Source: DASZHJ01 sp963735465 (GTDB lineage Bacteria; Pseudomonadota; Alphaproteobacteria; ATCC43930; CGMCC-115725). From it: a stretch of 64,000 bases of DNA. Location of the stretch: contig CAVTLA010000001.1 of the NCBI GenBank assembly GCA_963735465.1, forward strand, positions 4,796,240 to 4,860,239, written 5' to 3'. The translations under genes and the position numbers were made by a program. Positions 1 through 8,455 of this stretch are shown piece by piece. The notes beneath the pieces are model-generated. The model had not been told where the DNA came from. It was given only the letters and a program-made list of their open reading frames with translations, and did not search any database. Numbering within the stretch: the first letter of the stretch is position 1; every line of letters starts with the position of its first letter.

Positions 1-33
1 GCCCTTCTTTGTTTTGCGTGACGGCTGGCGCCG

Positions 34-522
34 ATGCACCCGCTCCCGATCCTGCAAGTGCTGGCGCTGACGGCGCTGGCGAACGGCGTGCCGGTGATCG
101 CCAAGAAGATCCTGGGGCAGTGGTGCGCCTGGCCGCTTGACGGCGGCGTCAATTTCCTCGACGGCCGCCCGTGCCTCGGCGCCTCGAAGACGTTGCGCGG
201 CGTCGTGCTGGGGATCGTCGCCAGCAGCGCGGGCGCGCCGCTGGTGGGAGTGTCCTGGACGATCGGCCTGCGCGCCGGCGCCGCGGCGATGGCTGGCGAT
301 CTACTTTCCAGCTTCCTGAAGCGCCGCCTGGGGCGGCCATCCAGCAGCCGCGCCTCCGGCCTGGATCAGGTGCCGGAATCCCTGTTTCCGTTTCTCGCCT
401 GCCTCGGCGCGCTGCCGCTCACCGTCCTCGATATCGCGGTCGGCGTCGCCGTCTTCTTCGTCGGCGAGATCCTGCTCTCCCGCCTTCTGTTCAAGCTACG
501 CCTGCGCGACCGCCCCTACTGA
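34..522 (+). CDS. CDP-archaeol synthase-like (CarS family) integral membrane protein
   Basis: A 162-residue, mostly hydrophobic protein with about four predicted membrane segments. The conserved CarS/CdsA-like signatures are visible: a DGG...DGRPCLGASKT stretch near residues 36-53, then GDLLSSFLKRRLG (about 88-100) and SGLDQVPES (about 109-117). The family transfers CTP-derived nucleotide to a lipid phosphate; archaeal members make CDP-archaeol. In bacteria the small stand-alone members are of uncertain substrate. The last 27 bases overlap the 3' end of the convergent phosphoesterase gene. Only 33 bases precede the start, so an upstream operon partner could lie outside the window. Confidence 0.75.
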   Translation: MHPLPILQVLALTALANGVPVIAKKILGQWCAWPLDGGVNFLDGRPCLGASKTLRGVVLGIVASSAGAPLVGVSWTIGLRAGAAAMAGDLLSSFLKRRLGRPSSSRASGLDQVPESLFPFLACLGALPLTVLDIAVGVAVFFVGEILLSRLLFKLRLRDRPY

Positions 523-1461
523 TCCGCGCCGCAGCCGGTGCAGCGTGATCTCCGGCGGGCAGTTGAGGCGGACGGGAACCAGGCTGGTGCCGAGGCCGAC
601 CGAGGTATAGCCGTGCATGCCGTGATACTGCCACGCGCCGGACCCGAAGCGCCGCGGCAGCTTCGCGTCCAGGATGATCGGGATCGAGCCGGGCAGGCAG
701 ATCTGGCCGCCGTGGGTGTGGCCGCTCAGCAGCAGGTTGAAATCCGCGTGCGCCGCCTGGCGGTAGATCTCCGGCGTATGCGTGAGCAGGATCGAGAACT
801 CGTCGTGGGGAATATCACCCACCGCCTTCTCGATGTTGTCGACGCGGAAGAAATGCGCGTCGTCGACGCCGACGAGGTGGATGTGCTGGTCGCCGCGGCG
901 GAGCACCTCCGCCTCGTTCAGCAGCATGCGGATGCCCATCTGCTCCATCCCCGGCACCATGCGGATGGTGTCGTGATTGCCGAGGACGCCGTAGACCGGC
1001 CCCTTCAGATGCGGCCGCAGCCAGCGCAGCCCGTCGAGGACGGCCTCATGGGGGCCGAAGGTCTGGGCGCGGAAGTCGCCGGTGAGGACGCAGATGTCGT
1101 AGCTGGTCTTCGGCAGCAGCTCCACCACGCGCTCCAGGGCGCCCGCGTTCATCTCCACGTGGAAGTCGCTGAGATGCAGGAGGGTGAAGCCGTCGAAGAG
1201 CGGCGGCAGATCGGGGAACACGATCTCGTTGTGGCGGAGCTGGACGCGCGCCGCATTGCGCCGGCCGCGCCCGTAGAGGCCCGAGAGCCTGAGGGCGGTG
1301 CGGATCACCGCATGGATCGAGTACCAGTTCTCCAGGTGGAAGAAGCTGCGCGCGCCGCCGCTGAACACCCGCGCCTCATAGGCCTCCTCGATGCCGAGAC
1401 GCTGGCGCAGGTGCAGCCGCCCCAACCGTCGCGCGAGCTCGTCGGGAATTTCAGGCTTCAT
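496..1461 (-). CDS. Metallophosphoesterase (calcineurin-like, YaeI type)
   Basis: A 321-residue protein with the complete dinuclear metal site: DFH at 99-101, GD at 128-129, GNHD at 161-164, THTP at 227-230 and GHTHGGQ at 247-253. Related YaeI enzymes are membrane-associated phosphodiesterases acting on lipid-linked phosphates such as UDP-diacylglucosamine, but that substrate is only a family analogy here. The N-terminal ~85 residues hold a hydrophobic stretch that could anchor the protein. It is convergent with the CarS-like gene, so a shared lipid role is possible but unproven. Confidence 0.88.
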   Translation of the reverse strand: MKPEIPDELARRLGRLHLRQRLGIEEAYEARVFSGGARSFFHLENWYSIHAVIRTALRLSGLYGRGRRNAARVQLRHNEIVFPDLPPLFDGFTLLHLSDFHVEMNAGALERVVELLPKTSYDICVLTGDFRAQTFGPHEAVLDGLRWLRPHLKGPVYGVLGNHDTIRMVPGMEQMGIRMLLNEAEVLRRGDQHIHLVGVDDAHFFRVDNIEKAVGDIPHDEFSILLTHTPEIYRQAAHADFNLLLSGHTHGGQICLPGSIPIILDAKLPRRFGSGAWQYHGMHGYTSVGLGTSLVPVRLNCPPEITLHRLRRGSVGAVAQA

Positions 1462-1616
1462 CGGGGGAGACCGCTTCCGGAGACCGTCATGGCGCCGGCA
1501 GCATTCAGGCCGGACGTCCCGGCGTCAATGTGGAAGCCACGGCGGGTTAAGCCCATTGTTGTGGCCGCCGCCCGCCAGGCACGGCAGAATGGCGGCTTGC
1601 CGGAAGGAGCGATGCC

Positions 1617-1814
1617 GTGGTGCTGCGGGTGAGCGAGATCGATCGCGGGCTGCTGGTGGAGGCGGTGCGCCTGCTGGAGCGCGCGGCGCGGGGCGAGAGC
1701 ATCCGCGCCGAGGCCGAGCGCTTCACCGCCGGCCTCGAGATCCGCCTCACCGACGAGACCGACGCCAGCGGCCGCAAGGTCGCCCGGGTCTATCTGAAGC
1801 GGCCAAGCCGGTAG
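1617..1814 (+). CDS. Small hypothetical protein
   Basis: Sixty-five residues, starting with GTG at 1617 behind an AAGGAG-type ribosome binding site about 7 bases upstream. An ATG at 1612 is out of frame and stops after six codons. The protein is charged, has no signal peptide or membrane segment, and reads as a helical N-terminal half followed by two beta-like stretches (LEIRLTDET, KVARVYLK). It ends 2 bases before the stop of the convergent 492-residue gene. I do not recognise the family. Confidence 0.55.
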   Translation: MVLRVSEIDRGLLVEAVRLLERAARGESIRAEAERFTAGLEIRLTDETDASGRKVARVYLKRPSR

Positions 1815-1816
1815 CC

Positions 1817-3295
1817 TCACCCCGCCGCGCCGCCGCGGAGCGCGTTCTTCAATCGGCGGGACATGAGGTCGGCGCGGCCGTCGTCGAAGAGGATGCCGGC
1901 GATGCGGATGGCGCCGTTGAGCTGGGCGGTGGCGGCGGCGTGGCCGGGCTCCCGCGCCAGCAGGTCGAAGAGCCGGTTGCCCCGGCTGGTGATCGCGGTG
2001 CCGATGGTGTCGATGGCGCTCAGCGCCAGGCTCGAGAGGCCGTGGCGGGTGCCGCGCTGCAGGAGCAGCATCAGGAAGCGCGCGGCGCGCACCGCCTGCT
2101 CGATGGTCTCGCCACTCGGCACCGTCTGCAGGTCCGGGTTCTGGCTGCCGAGGCGGCGCGCGGAGAGGCCGCGATCCAGCGGCAGCACCGCAAGCGCGGT
2201 CTCCACCACCAGCGCCAGGCGATTGGCGGCGAGGGCGTCGGCGAGGGTGGCGCGCGTCGCCAGGATCTGCTCGCCCCAGGCGGAGTCGCGGCGGAAGCCG
2301 AACTCTCCCAGCATCTGCTCGGCATTGTCGATGTAGCGGCTCAGCACCTGCTGCATCCGCTTGAAGTCGGTGGCGTCGGTTCCGGTCTGGTCCGGCGACG
2401 GCATCAGGGCATCGATCTCGCCGGCGAGCACCGCCAGATCGTGGGTCAGGCGCTCGCCGAGAATGGCGAGCTCGGTGTCCTGCATCATCACGTCGTCAGG
2501 CTTCCACGACAGCGCCCGGCCGAGGCGCAGGATCTGCCACGGCCGCTCGAGCCGGCTCATGATGCCGAGGGCGACGTAGCGCGCGTCGGGCCCATGCGTC
2601 TGGGCGAAGCGGAGATACTGCCGCTTCGCCTCGGAGATGGTGTCCTCGCTGAATTCGAGGATGCGGCGTGCGCGGGTCTGGCCGAGGCGCGCCGCCGTGG
2701 TGCTGACCGCTTCCAGCGCCTCGCGCAGGGGATCGGCAATGGCGAGGAGGCGCGCCATCTCGGCGAAATCCATCCGCAGGCCGGGGTCGCGCAGGACGCG
2801 GCGGAGCGCGGGATCGTCTTGCTTCTGATCGCCGGGACCGGCGAGCGCCGCCGCGGTCCAGCCGCAGGCGGCGCGCTGCACGACGGCGGAGAAACGCTCG
2901 ATCGCCGCATAATCCTGCGCGGCTGCGTGGCGCGCGAGCTCGATCTCGTAGGCCTTGATCTCCGCCGGCGCCACCGCCTGCAGCGCCTGCCACCAGGGCT
3001 CGATCGAGGCGAGGGGGATCAGGCCCGGCATCCGCGCGGCGTCCTGGCGATCGACGAGAAAATCCTCGAAGCCGGAGGAGGCGAGGCGGCGGAGCGTGGG
3101 CGTCCGGGACGGCTGCGAGACGCGCAGCTTCTGGCGCAGGCTCGCCAGGATCGATTCCGCCGGCAGCGTCTCCTGGCCCAGCGCGCGTTGCAGCTCGAGC
3201 TTGCGCGCCAGCGCCGCCGCCTCGTGGGGCGGCAGGCGGTCGAGAAACCCTTTCAGCGCCTCGAGCTTCTTGTCGGACATGGATCGCATTCTCAT
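1817..3295 (-). CDS. Conserved hypothetical, large helical cytoplasmic protein
   Basis: Up to 492 residues, almost entirely helical by composition, with no signal peptide and no membrane segment. The N-terminus could be the first Met or the MSDKKLEALKGFL start at 3280, which looks more natural. The first 35 residues (LKGFLDRLPPHEAAALARKLE) resemble a short adaptor-like helix pair. No catalytic motif is visible. The gene is monocistronic, convergent with the small gene 1617-1814 and divergent from the nitrile hydratase operon across about 250 bases. Function unknown. Confidence 0.7.
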   Translation of the reverse strand: MRMRSMSDKKLEALKGFLDRLPPHEAAALARKLELQRALGQETLPAESILASLRQKLRVSQPSRTPTLRRLASSGFEDFLVDRQDAARMPGLIPLASIEPWWQALQAVAPAEIKAYEIELARHAAAQDYAAIERFSAVVQRAACGWTAAALAGPGDQKQDDPALRRVLRDPGLRMDFAEMARLLAIADPLREALEAVSTTAARLGQTRARRILEFSEDTISEAKRQYLRFAQTHGPDARYVALGIMSRLERPWQILRLGRALSWKPDDVMMQDTELAILGERLTHDLAVLAGEIDALMPSPDQTGTDATDFKRMQQVLSRYIDNAEQMLGEFGFRRDSAWGEQILATRATLADALAANRLALVVETALAVLPLDRGLSARRLGSQNPDLQTVPSGETIEQAVRAARFLMLLLQRGTRHGLSSLALSAIDTIGTAITSRGNRLFDLLAREPGHAAATAQLNGAIRIAGILFDDGRADLMSRRLKNALRGGAAG

Positions 3296-3551
3296 GCAGT
3301 CATGGTGAAGAGAAACTTAAGGAAACAAGGACTTGCCCGCCGGAAGGTGGCTCGGTGGCGGGGCCTGCGGGGGCATCGTGCGGCAGGGCCTGTTGCGCCT
3401 GGGTTGCAGGAGTCGCGGCGAATTCGCCTGCCCGGGGGATCCCCGGCGGCCGGACCGCCCTCGCGGCAGTTGCGCGAGCTGGGGCCGCGAGGGGATACTT
3501 GGTCCACGGGCCCCGTCCCGCTTCCCATCCCTCCGCCGAGGAGAGAGCCAG

Positions 3552-3857
3552 GTGCGCAGCCATCACGACATGGGCGGGCTTCCCGCCGGGCCGGTCGATC
3601 GCGCGGAGCACGATTACGCGCACTGGGAAAAGCGCGTCGACGCGATGATGGTGCTGCTGTCGGCGCGGAAACTGCTGCGCGTCGACGAGCTGCGGCGCCA
3701 GATCGAGGGCCTGCCGCCCGACGCCTACGAGACCATGAGCTACTACGAGCGCTGGATCGCCGCGATCAGCCGGGTGCTGCTGGAGCGCGGCGTGCTCACC
3801 GCGGACGAGCTCGGCCGGCGCATGGCGGAGGTGCGGGCGAAGGGAGAGACCGCGTGA
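3552..3857 (+). CDS. Nitrile hydratase beta subunit, N-terminal half (thiocyanate hydrolase beta-like)
   Basis: A 101-residue protein matching the N-terminal helical half of nitrile hydratase beta: HHDMGGLPAGPV at the start, then HWEKRVDAMMVLL and a DELRRQIE helix, followed by ERWIAAISRVLLERGVLT. The GTG start at 3552 lies 8 bases after an AGGAG site; a later ATG at 3570 would remove the DMGG segment. The beta chain is split into two genes here, in the order N-half, C-half, alpha. That order is known for thiocyanate hydrolase (scnB-scnA-scnC) and, as three subunits, for toyocamycin nitrile hydratase. The N-half is also related to P14K/NhlE cobalt activators, so a chaperone role is the alternative. 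It overlaps the next gene by GTGA. Confidence 0.85.
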   Translation: MRSHHDMGGLPAGPVDRAEHDYAHWEKRVDAMMVLLSARKLLRVDELRRQIEGLPPDAYETMSYYERWIAAISRVLLERGVLTADELGRRMAEVRAKGETA

Positions 3858-4153
3858 GCGCGGACACCGTGGCGCCGCGCTTCGGGCCGGGCGATGCCGT
3901 CCATGTGCGCTTCGCCGATCCGCCGGGCCATCTGCGCGCGCCCTGGTACATCCGCGGCCGGTCCGGCGTCATCGAGCGGCTCTGCGGCAGCTTCGGCAAT
4001 CCCGAGGAGCTCGCCTACAACCGCTCGGGCCTGCCGCAGCAGCCGCTCTATCGCGTGCGCTTTCAGCAGAGCCGGCTCTGGCCGGATTATCGCGGCGCCG
4101 CCGCCGATACCGTCGAGGTCGAGATCTATCAGCACTGGCTCGAGCCGGCCTGA
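3854..4153 (+). CDS. Nitrile hydratase beta subunit, C-terminal half (thiocyanate hydrolase alpha-like)
   Basis: Ninety-nine residues starting at a GTG that overlaps the previous stop (GTGA), so the two halves are translationally coupled. It has the SH3-like beta-barrel pattern of nitrile hydratase beta C-termini: FGPGDAVHVR, then APWYIRGRSGVIE, PLYRVRF and the closing EVEIYQHWLEP. The IYQHWLEP ending is closer to what I recall of thiocyanate hydrolase alpha than to the DLWE.YLEP ending of classical nitrile hydratases. It would pair with the alpha-type subunit next door to form the active site at the interface. There is no sign of truncation at either end. Confidence 0.85.
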   Translation: MSADTVAPRFGPGDAVHVRFADPPGHLRAPWYIRGRSGVIERLCGSFGNPEELAYNRSGLPQQPLYRVRFQQSRLWPDYRGAAADTVEVEIYQHWLEPA

Positions 4154-4177
4154 GCGCCGGGCCCTGGAGATTTTTGC

Positions 4178-4861
4178 ATGAGCACGCCTGCCGATCCGCA
4201 CGGCCACGACCACCACCACGATCACGATCATCACGATCACGATCACGGCGTCCCGCACCGGCATCCGGCGCGCGCCGACACCGACGACAGCCTGGGCTAC
4301 TACCAGGCGATGGAGATCGCCGTGCGCGACCTCCTGATCGAGAAGGGCATCATCACCGCCGAGGACGTGCGCCGCGCCATCGAGACGATGGACGCGCGCA
4401 CCCCGGCGCAAGGCGGCCGGGTCGTGGCGCACGCCTGGCTCGATCCCGCGTTCAAGGGGCGGCTTCTCGCCGACGGCAACGCCGCGATCCGCGAGCTCGG
4501 CATCGATGCCGGCGGCTTCAAGCTGATCGTGGTGGAGAATACCCCGGCGCTCCACAACATGGTGGTCTGCACGCTCTGCTCCTGCTACCCCCGCGCGGTG
4601 CTGGGCCTGCCGCCGGACTGGTACAAGAGCCGCGCCTATCGCAGCCGCGCCGTGCGCGAGCCGCGCGTGGTGCTGCGGGAATTCGGCACGCCGATCCCCG
4701 ACCACGTCGAGGTGCGCGTCCATGATTCGACGGCGGACTGCCGCTATCTCGTGCTGCCGGAGCGGCCGGACGGCACCGCACAACTGAGCGAGGCGGAGCT
4801 TGCCGCCCTCGTCACCCGCGACAGCATGATCGGCGTGGCGCGCGTCGGCGCTCCCGGCTGA
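4178..4861 (+). CDS. Nitrile hydratase alpha / thiocyanate hydrolase gamma subunit with His-rich N-terminus
   Basis: A 227-residue catalytic subunit. The metal claw CTLCSC is at 131-136; Thr in the second position is typical of cobalt enzymes, whereas iron enzymes have Ser. The following YPRAVLGLPPDWYK carries Arg where most nitrile hydratases have Trp (CYPW), a feature I associate with thiocyanate hydrolase-like members. Residues 8-29 contain 12 His and 5 Asp in 22 positions, a likely metal-holding tail that may stand in for the missing cobalt chaperone gene. It lies 24 bases after the beta C-half gene and 8 bases before a transglycosylase gene. The substrate (a nitrile, thiocyanate, or other) cannot be told from sequence alone. 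Confidence 0.92.
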   Translation: MSTPADPHGHDHHHDHDHHDHDHGVPHRHPARADTDDSLGYYQAMEIAVRDLLIEKGIITAEDVRRAIETMDARTPAQGGRVVAHAWLDPAFKGRLLADGNAAIRELGIDAGGFKLIVVENTPALHNMVVCTLCSCYPRAVLGLPPDWYKSRAYRSRAVREPRVVLREFGTPIPDHVEVRVHDSTADCRYLVLPERPDGTAQLSEAELAALVTRDSMIGVARVGAPG

Positions 4862-4868
4862 GGCAGGC

Positions 4869-5630
4869 ATGGCGGTCGATCCCAAACCGATCGCTGTCGG
4901 CGGCCACCCGCTGCCACCCGAGGTGCTGCAGAGCATCCGCCAGGCCAGCGCCCGGACCGGCGTTGATTTCGGTTTCCTGGTGGCCCAGGCCTCGGTGGAG
5001 AGCGGCTTCAACGCCGGCGCGGTGGCGCGCCACTCCAGCGCCGCCGGCCTGTTTCAGTTCACCAGCCAGACCTGGTTCCAGATGATGCGCCAGCACGGCG
5101 CGCAGTACGGCTACGGCGAGCTCGCCAAGGCGATCCAGGTGCAGCCGAATGGCCGCCTCGGCGTTGCCGACGCGACGACGGAGAAGCAGATCCTGGATCT
5201 CCGCGGCAACGTCGACGCCGCCGCCGTGATGGCGGGAGAGTTCGCCAAGGCGAACGGACAGCGGCTGCAGCGCGCCCTCGGCCGCACCGCCGGCGCCGCC
5301 GATCTGCACCTCGCCCATCTCCTGGGCTCCAACGGCGCCATCCGCTTCCTCAAGGCGCGGGACGCCGGCGGCGATCAGGCCGCGGCGAAGGTGGTGCCGG
5401 CGGCGGCGCGGCAGAATCCGCAGATCTTCTACGACCATGGCCGCACGCCCCAGAGTGTCGCCGCCGTCTATCGCCGCATCGAGGAGAAGATCGCGGGACC
5501 CATGCGCCAAGTGGCGGCGCTGGCGCCGGAGCCCGTGAAGAAGGCCGCTGCTCCCGTCGCTCTGAAACCCGGCCTCGGCCTCCTCGCCAGCCTCACCAAC
5601 CCGCGCCGCAAGGGCACGCCGGAAGGCTGA
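4869..5630 (+). CDS. Lytic transglycosylase (SLT domain)
   Basis: A 253-residue protein with a transglycosylase fold near the N-terminus: the catalytic Glu is E44 in QASVESGFN, followed by SSAAGLFQFTSQTW (about 52-65), the usual substrate-groove motif. Such enzymes cleave peptidoglycan glycan strands to 1,6-anhydro ends. No convincing signal peptide is present, so export is unclear; local cutting for assembly of an envelope machine is possible. It begins 8 bases after the nitrile hydratase alpha gene, so it is probably co-transcribed by readthrough rather than functionally linked. Confidence 0.82.
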   Translation: MAVDPKPIAVGGHPLPPEVLQSIRQASARTGVDFGFLVAQASVESGFNAGAVARHSSAAGLFQFTSQTWFQMMRQHGAQYGYGELAKAIQVQPNGRLGVADATTEKQILDLRGNVDAAAVMAGEFAKANGQRLQRALGRTAGAADLHLAHLLGSNGAIRFLKARDAGGDQAAAKVVPAAARQNPQIFYDHGRTPQSVAAVYRRIEEKIAGPMRQVAALAPEPVKKAAAPVALKPGLGLLASLTNPRRKGTPEG

Positions 5631-5668
5631 GGCAGCTCGCGTCCTTCGACTCGACCGCTCCGCGCGCA

Positions 5669-6280
5669 TCAGCGATAAAACACCTGCTTGCCGATCCACG
5701 CCGTCGCCTCGAGCTTCGCCGCCCAGTCCGGCTTTTGCCGGCGCAGCAGCCGCTGCTGGGTCGGGCAATAGAAATGCGTGGCGCCGCCGGTGAGGTCGTC
5801 GGTCAGCTTGCCGTCGATCATCTCGCGCGCCAGGGAATTCGCGAGGTCGAGACCGGCGGCCTCGGCGGGATCGGAATGGGTGAGAAGCACGGGCTCGTGG
5901 CCGCGGCGGATCGAGTTGAGGGCGCGGCGGAAGCGGGCGCCATGCAGCGCCTCGAAGGCATGCTTCTCCGCGACGACGTCGCACGGCAGCGGAGTCTTGC
6001 CGCCGTCGTCCGCCGCCGCGCGCACGCGGTTCATCACCACGAACATGATGGCCAGCATGCCCTCGCGGCCCTCGCCGCGCGCTTCGCCGTAGGCCACCAG
6101 GGACATGCAGCGCTGCTGTCGCACCGCCTGCTTCTCGGTGAGCTCGACGTTTCTGCCGCCGATCCAATAGGAGCGCGACATGCCGTCGGCCGCGCCGGAT
6201 CCCTTGTCGACGGTGGCGTTGGCGGCGGCGCCGCACATCAGGGTCAATATTGCCGCACAAACGATAAGACGTTTCACCAT
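5669..6280 (-). CDS. Secreted cell wall hydrolase (SleB / Hydrolase_2 type)
   Basis: A 203-residue protein starting MVKRLIVCAAILTLMCGAAANA, a clear signal peptide, which is why 6280 is chosen over upstream Met codons. The core EARGEGREGMLAIMFVVMNRV and the later THFYCP segment match the SleB-like cell-wall hydrolase family, in which the first Glu is catalytic. Known members are spore-cortex or phage amidase/transglycosylase enzymes; in alphaproteobacteria they are general envelope hydrolases. It converges with the transglycosylase gene across 38 bases. Confidence 0.82.
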   Translation of the reverse strand: MVKRLIVCAAILTLMCGAAANATVDKGSGAADGMSRSYWIGGRNVELTEKQAVRQQRCMSLVAYGEARGEGREGMLAIMFVVMNRVRAAADDGGKTPLPCDVVAEKHAFEALHGARFRRALNSIRRGHEPVLLTHSDPAEAAGLDLANSLAREMIDGKLTDDLTGGATHFYCPTQQRLLRRQKPDWAAKLEATAWIGKQVFYR

Positions 6281-6556
6281 CGGAACATCCGCTCTGCTGA
6301 GGGGGAAGATGCGGGGGCGGCTTGCGCGCGCCCGCTTGGAAGATATGAGGTGTGCGCGGGGTCGACGGTGCGACCGACGCGCGGCCAATATGGGGGCCTT
6401 ATCGTGGCTTCGCCACATTGGCGCCCATGAAACGCGGAAATCGCCCATGGGCGCCGCGTCCGGTGAAAGCATTTTGTGAGCCCGCCGCGGCGCGGTATTT
6501 CTCGGGCACGTTATTTGCTGAGCTGTGCTCCCGGCTTCGTAGTGAAGAGAGACCCG

Positions 6557-7837
6557 ATGATCCCGAGACTGTTCCGCCTGGCGACGATCTCAGCGCTGCT
6601 CGCTCTCGTCTTCGTGAGCGTGGCGTCGGCCGATGAGCTCGCGGGCTGGGCCGGCTCCGTCGACGGGGTCTGGAACTGGCGGTTGCCCGACACGCCCGAC
6701 GGGTTGAAGCCGATCCAGAGCTGGCACTCCACGGGATCGTCGCCCGATGGCGACATCTACGTGGGCGGCATGGATCACGCGACCAATTCCGCGCTCTACC
6801 GGCTCGATGCGCGCGCGGGCCGGCTGCGCTATCTCGGCGACGCCCGCGCCGCCTCCGAGGCCGCCGGCAACTGGCGGTCGGGCGAGACCGCGCAGAAATT
6901 CCACACCCGTCCGCTCTGGTTCGACGGCAAGGTCTATGTGGCGACCCTGGACAGCTCCACTCTCGACGACGTCTATCTCGGCCGCCGCGGCTTCCACTGG
7001 TACGCCTACGATCCCGCCCAGGATCATTTTGCCGATCTCAGCGCCACCGAGCCCGGCGGCGTCGGCGCCGCGCGGCTCGGGCTGGTGACACTCGCCGCCG
7101 ATCCCGCGCGCAAGCTGATCTATGGCGCGGCGATCCCCACCGCCGAGATCTTCCGTTACGACGTGGCTCACGGCCGCACCCAGGCGCTGGGCCGTCCCGC
7201 CTCCTACGACACGCCCTATCTCTATACGGGCCGCGTGATGTGGGTGGACAGCCGTGGCCGGCTTTATTTCACCGCCGGCAATCCGCAATACGCCGAGGGC
7301 GATCCCGCCATCTACGGCCACATCCACTATTACGATCCCGCCACCGGCGGATTCGGCGAGCGCAAGGACTGGGCGCTCGCCGAGCCTCGCGCTCTCGAGA
7401 CGGGACAGTGCATCGACGGGCGCGCGCACTGCTTCTTTGCCGACGATCACGGCCACGTCTATCGCTTCGACGATGCGGGACCCGCCTGGACCTATCTCGG
7501 CCAGGCGCAGGCGCCGGACGCGGAGATCTGGATCTGGATGTTCCAGGTGAGCGCCGACGGCAAGACGGCCTACTACGCCACCAGCAGCTGGATGCCCCAG
7601 GCCAATCCGGCCAATCTCTACGAGTTCGATCTCACGACCGGAAAAAGCCGGCGCCTCGCCAGCCTCGCTGAGCTCGATCCCGAGCTGGTGCCGATGTTTC
7701 TGCACACCGGCTACGACGCCTGGGACCGCGACGGGCGCTTCTACTTCACCAGCTTCACGTCGGATACCGACCGGCGCGTGGTGCTGACCCGGGTCGATCC
7801 GGCGCGCCTCAAGGCGGCGCTCGGCGTCTCGCCCTAG
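6557..7837 (+). CDS. Secreted beta-propeller-like protein of unknown function
   Basis: A 426-residue protein beginning MIPRLFRLATISALLALVFVSVASA, a signal peptide preceded by a GAAGAGAG site, which fixes the start at 6557. The mature part has repeated beta units of the kind GDIYVGGMD, GKVYVATLD, RGRLYFTAG and DGKTAYYAT, which suggests a six- or seven-blade propeller. There is no catalytic motif that I recognise. It may bind a polymer or be an exported enzyme of the SGL or strictosidine-synthase sort. Its stop overlaps the stop of the convergent GFA gene by four bases. Confidence 0.7.
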   Translation: MIPRLFRLATISALLALVFVSVASADELAGWAGSVDGVWNWRLPDTPDGLKPIQSWHSTGSSPDGDIYVGGMDHATNSALYRLDARAGRLRYLGDARAASEAAGNWRSGETAQKFHTRPLWFDGKVYVATLDSSTLDDVYLGRRGFHWYAYDPAQDHFADLSATEPGGVGAARLGLVTLAADPARKLIYGAAIPTAEIFRYDVAHGRTQALGRPASYDTPYLYTGRVMWVDSRGRLYFTAGNPQYAEGDPAIYGHIHYYDPATGGFGERKDWALAEPRALETGQCIDGRAHCFFADDHGHVYRFDDAGPAWTYLGQAQAPDAEIWIWMFQVSADGKTAYYATSSWMPQANPANLYEFDLTTGKSRRLASLAELDPELVPMFLHTGYDAWDRDGRFYFTSFTSDTDRRVVLTRVDPARLKAALGVSP

Positions 7838-8262
7838 TCCGCGTCGTCGGGCTCGCCATCGAAGCGTGGCCGGTCCTCGGGAATGAGGACTCCCGGCAGC
7901 TTGCGCGAAACCCAGATGTGGATGGCGGTGCCGAGATCGAGGGGCACATCGAGGGAGCCACCCTTGACGCTGAGGGTTTCTTCCGCGGGCTCCGCCTCGT
8001 GCCAGAGCCGCGAGCCGCACTCGGCGCAGAACAGGCAGCGCCGGCGGCGGCCGCTGTCCGCTAGGCGCGACCAGGACCTGACCGCGCCCTGGGTCAGGCG
8101 AAATCCCGCGCTCGGCACCATGAGCGAGATGCCGAAGGCGGAGGCCGACTGCTTCTGGCATTCGCGGCAATGGCAGACATAGAGCGCCTGCGGCTCGCCT
8201 GAGATCTCATAGCGCACCGCGCCGCACTGGCAGCCGCCGCGGAGGGGAAGGAAGGTGGGCAT
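7834..8262 (-). CDS. GFA family (Mss4-like) zinc-binding protein
   Basis: A 142-residue protein with the typical Cys pattern: GGCQCGAVRY near residue 10, CHCRECQ at about 31-37 and CAECGSRLW at about 78-86. These are the two zinc sites of the glutathione-dependent formaldehyde-activating (GFA) fold. Most members lack a proven substrate. A second GFA gene lies at 19,139-19,561. Confidence 0.88.
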   Translation of the reverse strand: MPTFLPLRGGCQCGAVRYEISGEPQALYVCHCRECQKQSASAFGISLMVPSAGFRLTQGAVRSWSRLADSGRRRRCLFCAECGSRLWHEAEPAEETLSVKGGSLDVPLDLGTAIHIWVSRKLPGVLIPEDRPRFDGEPDDAD

Positions 8263-8343
8263 CGCGAGTGCTCCGACTGCGTCATTTGCAGTCTGCCGCA
8301 GCGCTGCGCAGCTTGCTAGGGTAGGGGTGCTGGATCGATCGCG

Positions 8344-8455
8344 GTGCGTCCTTCGACGCGCTTCGCTTGCTCAGGATGAGGCGCATTTTTCATGCCATCA
8401 CCCAATCTCCCTCATCCTGAGCAAGCGACCGCAGGGAGCGCGTCGAAGGACGCAC
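8344..8455. repeat. Palindromic intergenic repeat, copy 1
   Basis: The arms GTGCGTCCTTCGA and TCGAAGGACGCAC enclose inner arms CTCAGGATGAG and CTCATCCTGAG. The arms pair through about 45 bases around a short AT-rich centre. Copies of the same design lie at 14,646, 38,259 and 50,765. The arms immediately next to the tips (CGCTTCGCTTG) match copy 3 most closely. The 3' arm runs into the start of the methyltransferase gene. Confidence 0.9.

Noticed and set aside
1391..4153. A 920-residue open frame running antisense to the 492-residue hypothetical gene
   Set aside because: Its composition is Arg/Gly/Ala-rich noise from GC-rich antisense DNA; only its last 99 codons (3854-4153) match a protein family and have their own start.
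4190..4260. CAC/GAT-rich microsatellite-like stretch at the start of the nitrile hydratase alpha gene
   Set aside because: It encodes the His/Asp tail in frame with the rest of the subunit, so it is coding and not a separate repeat feature or CRISPR.
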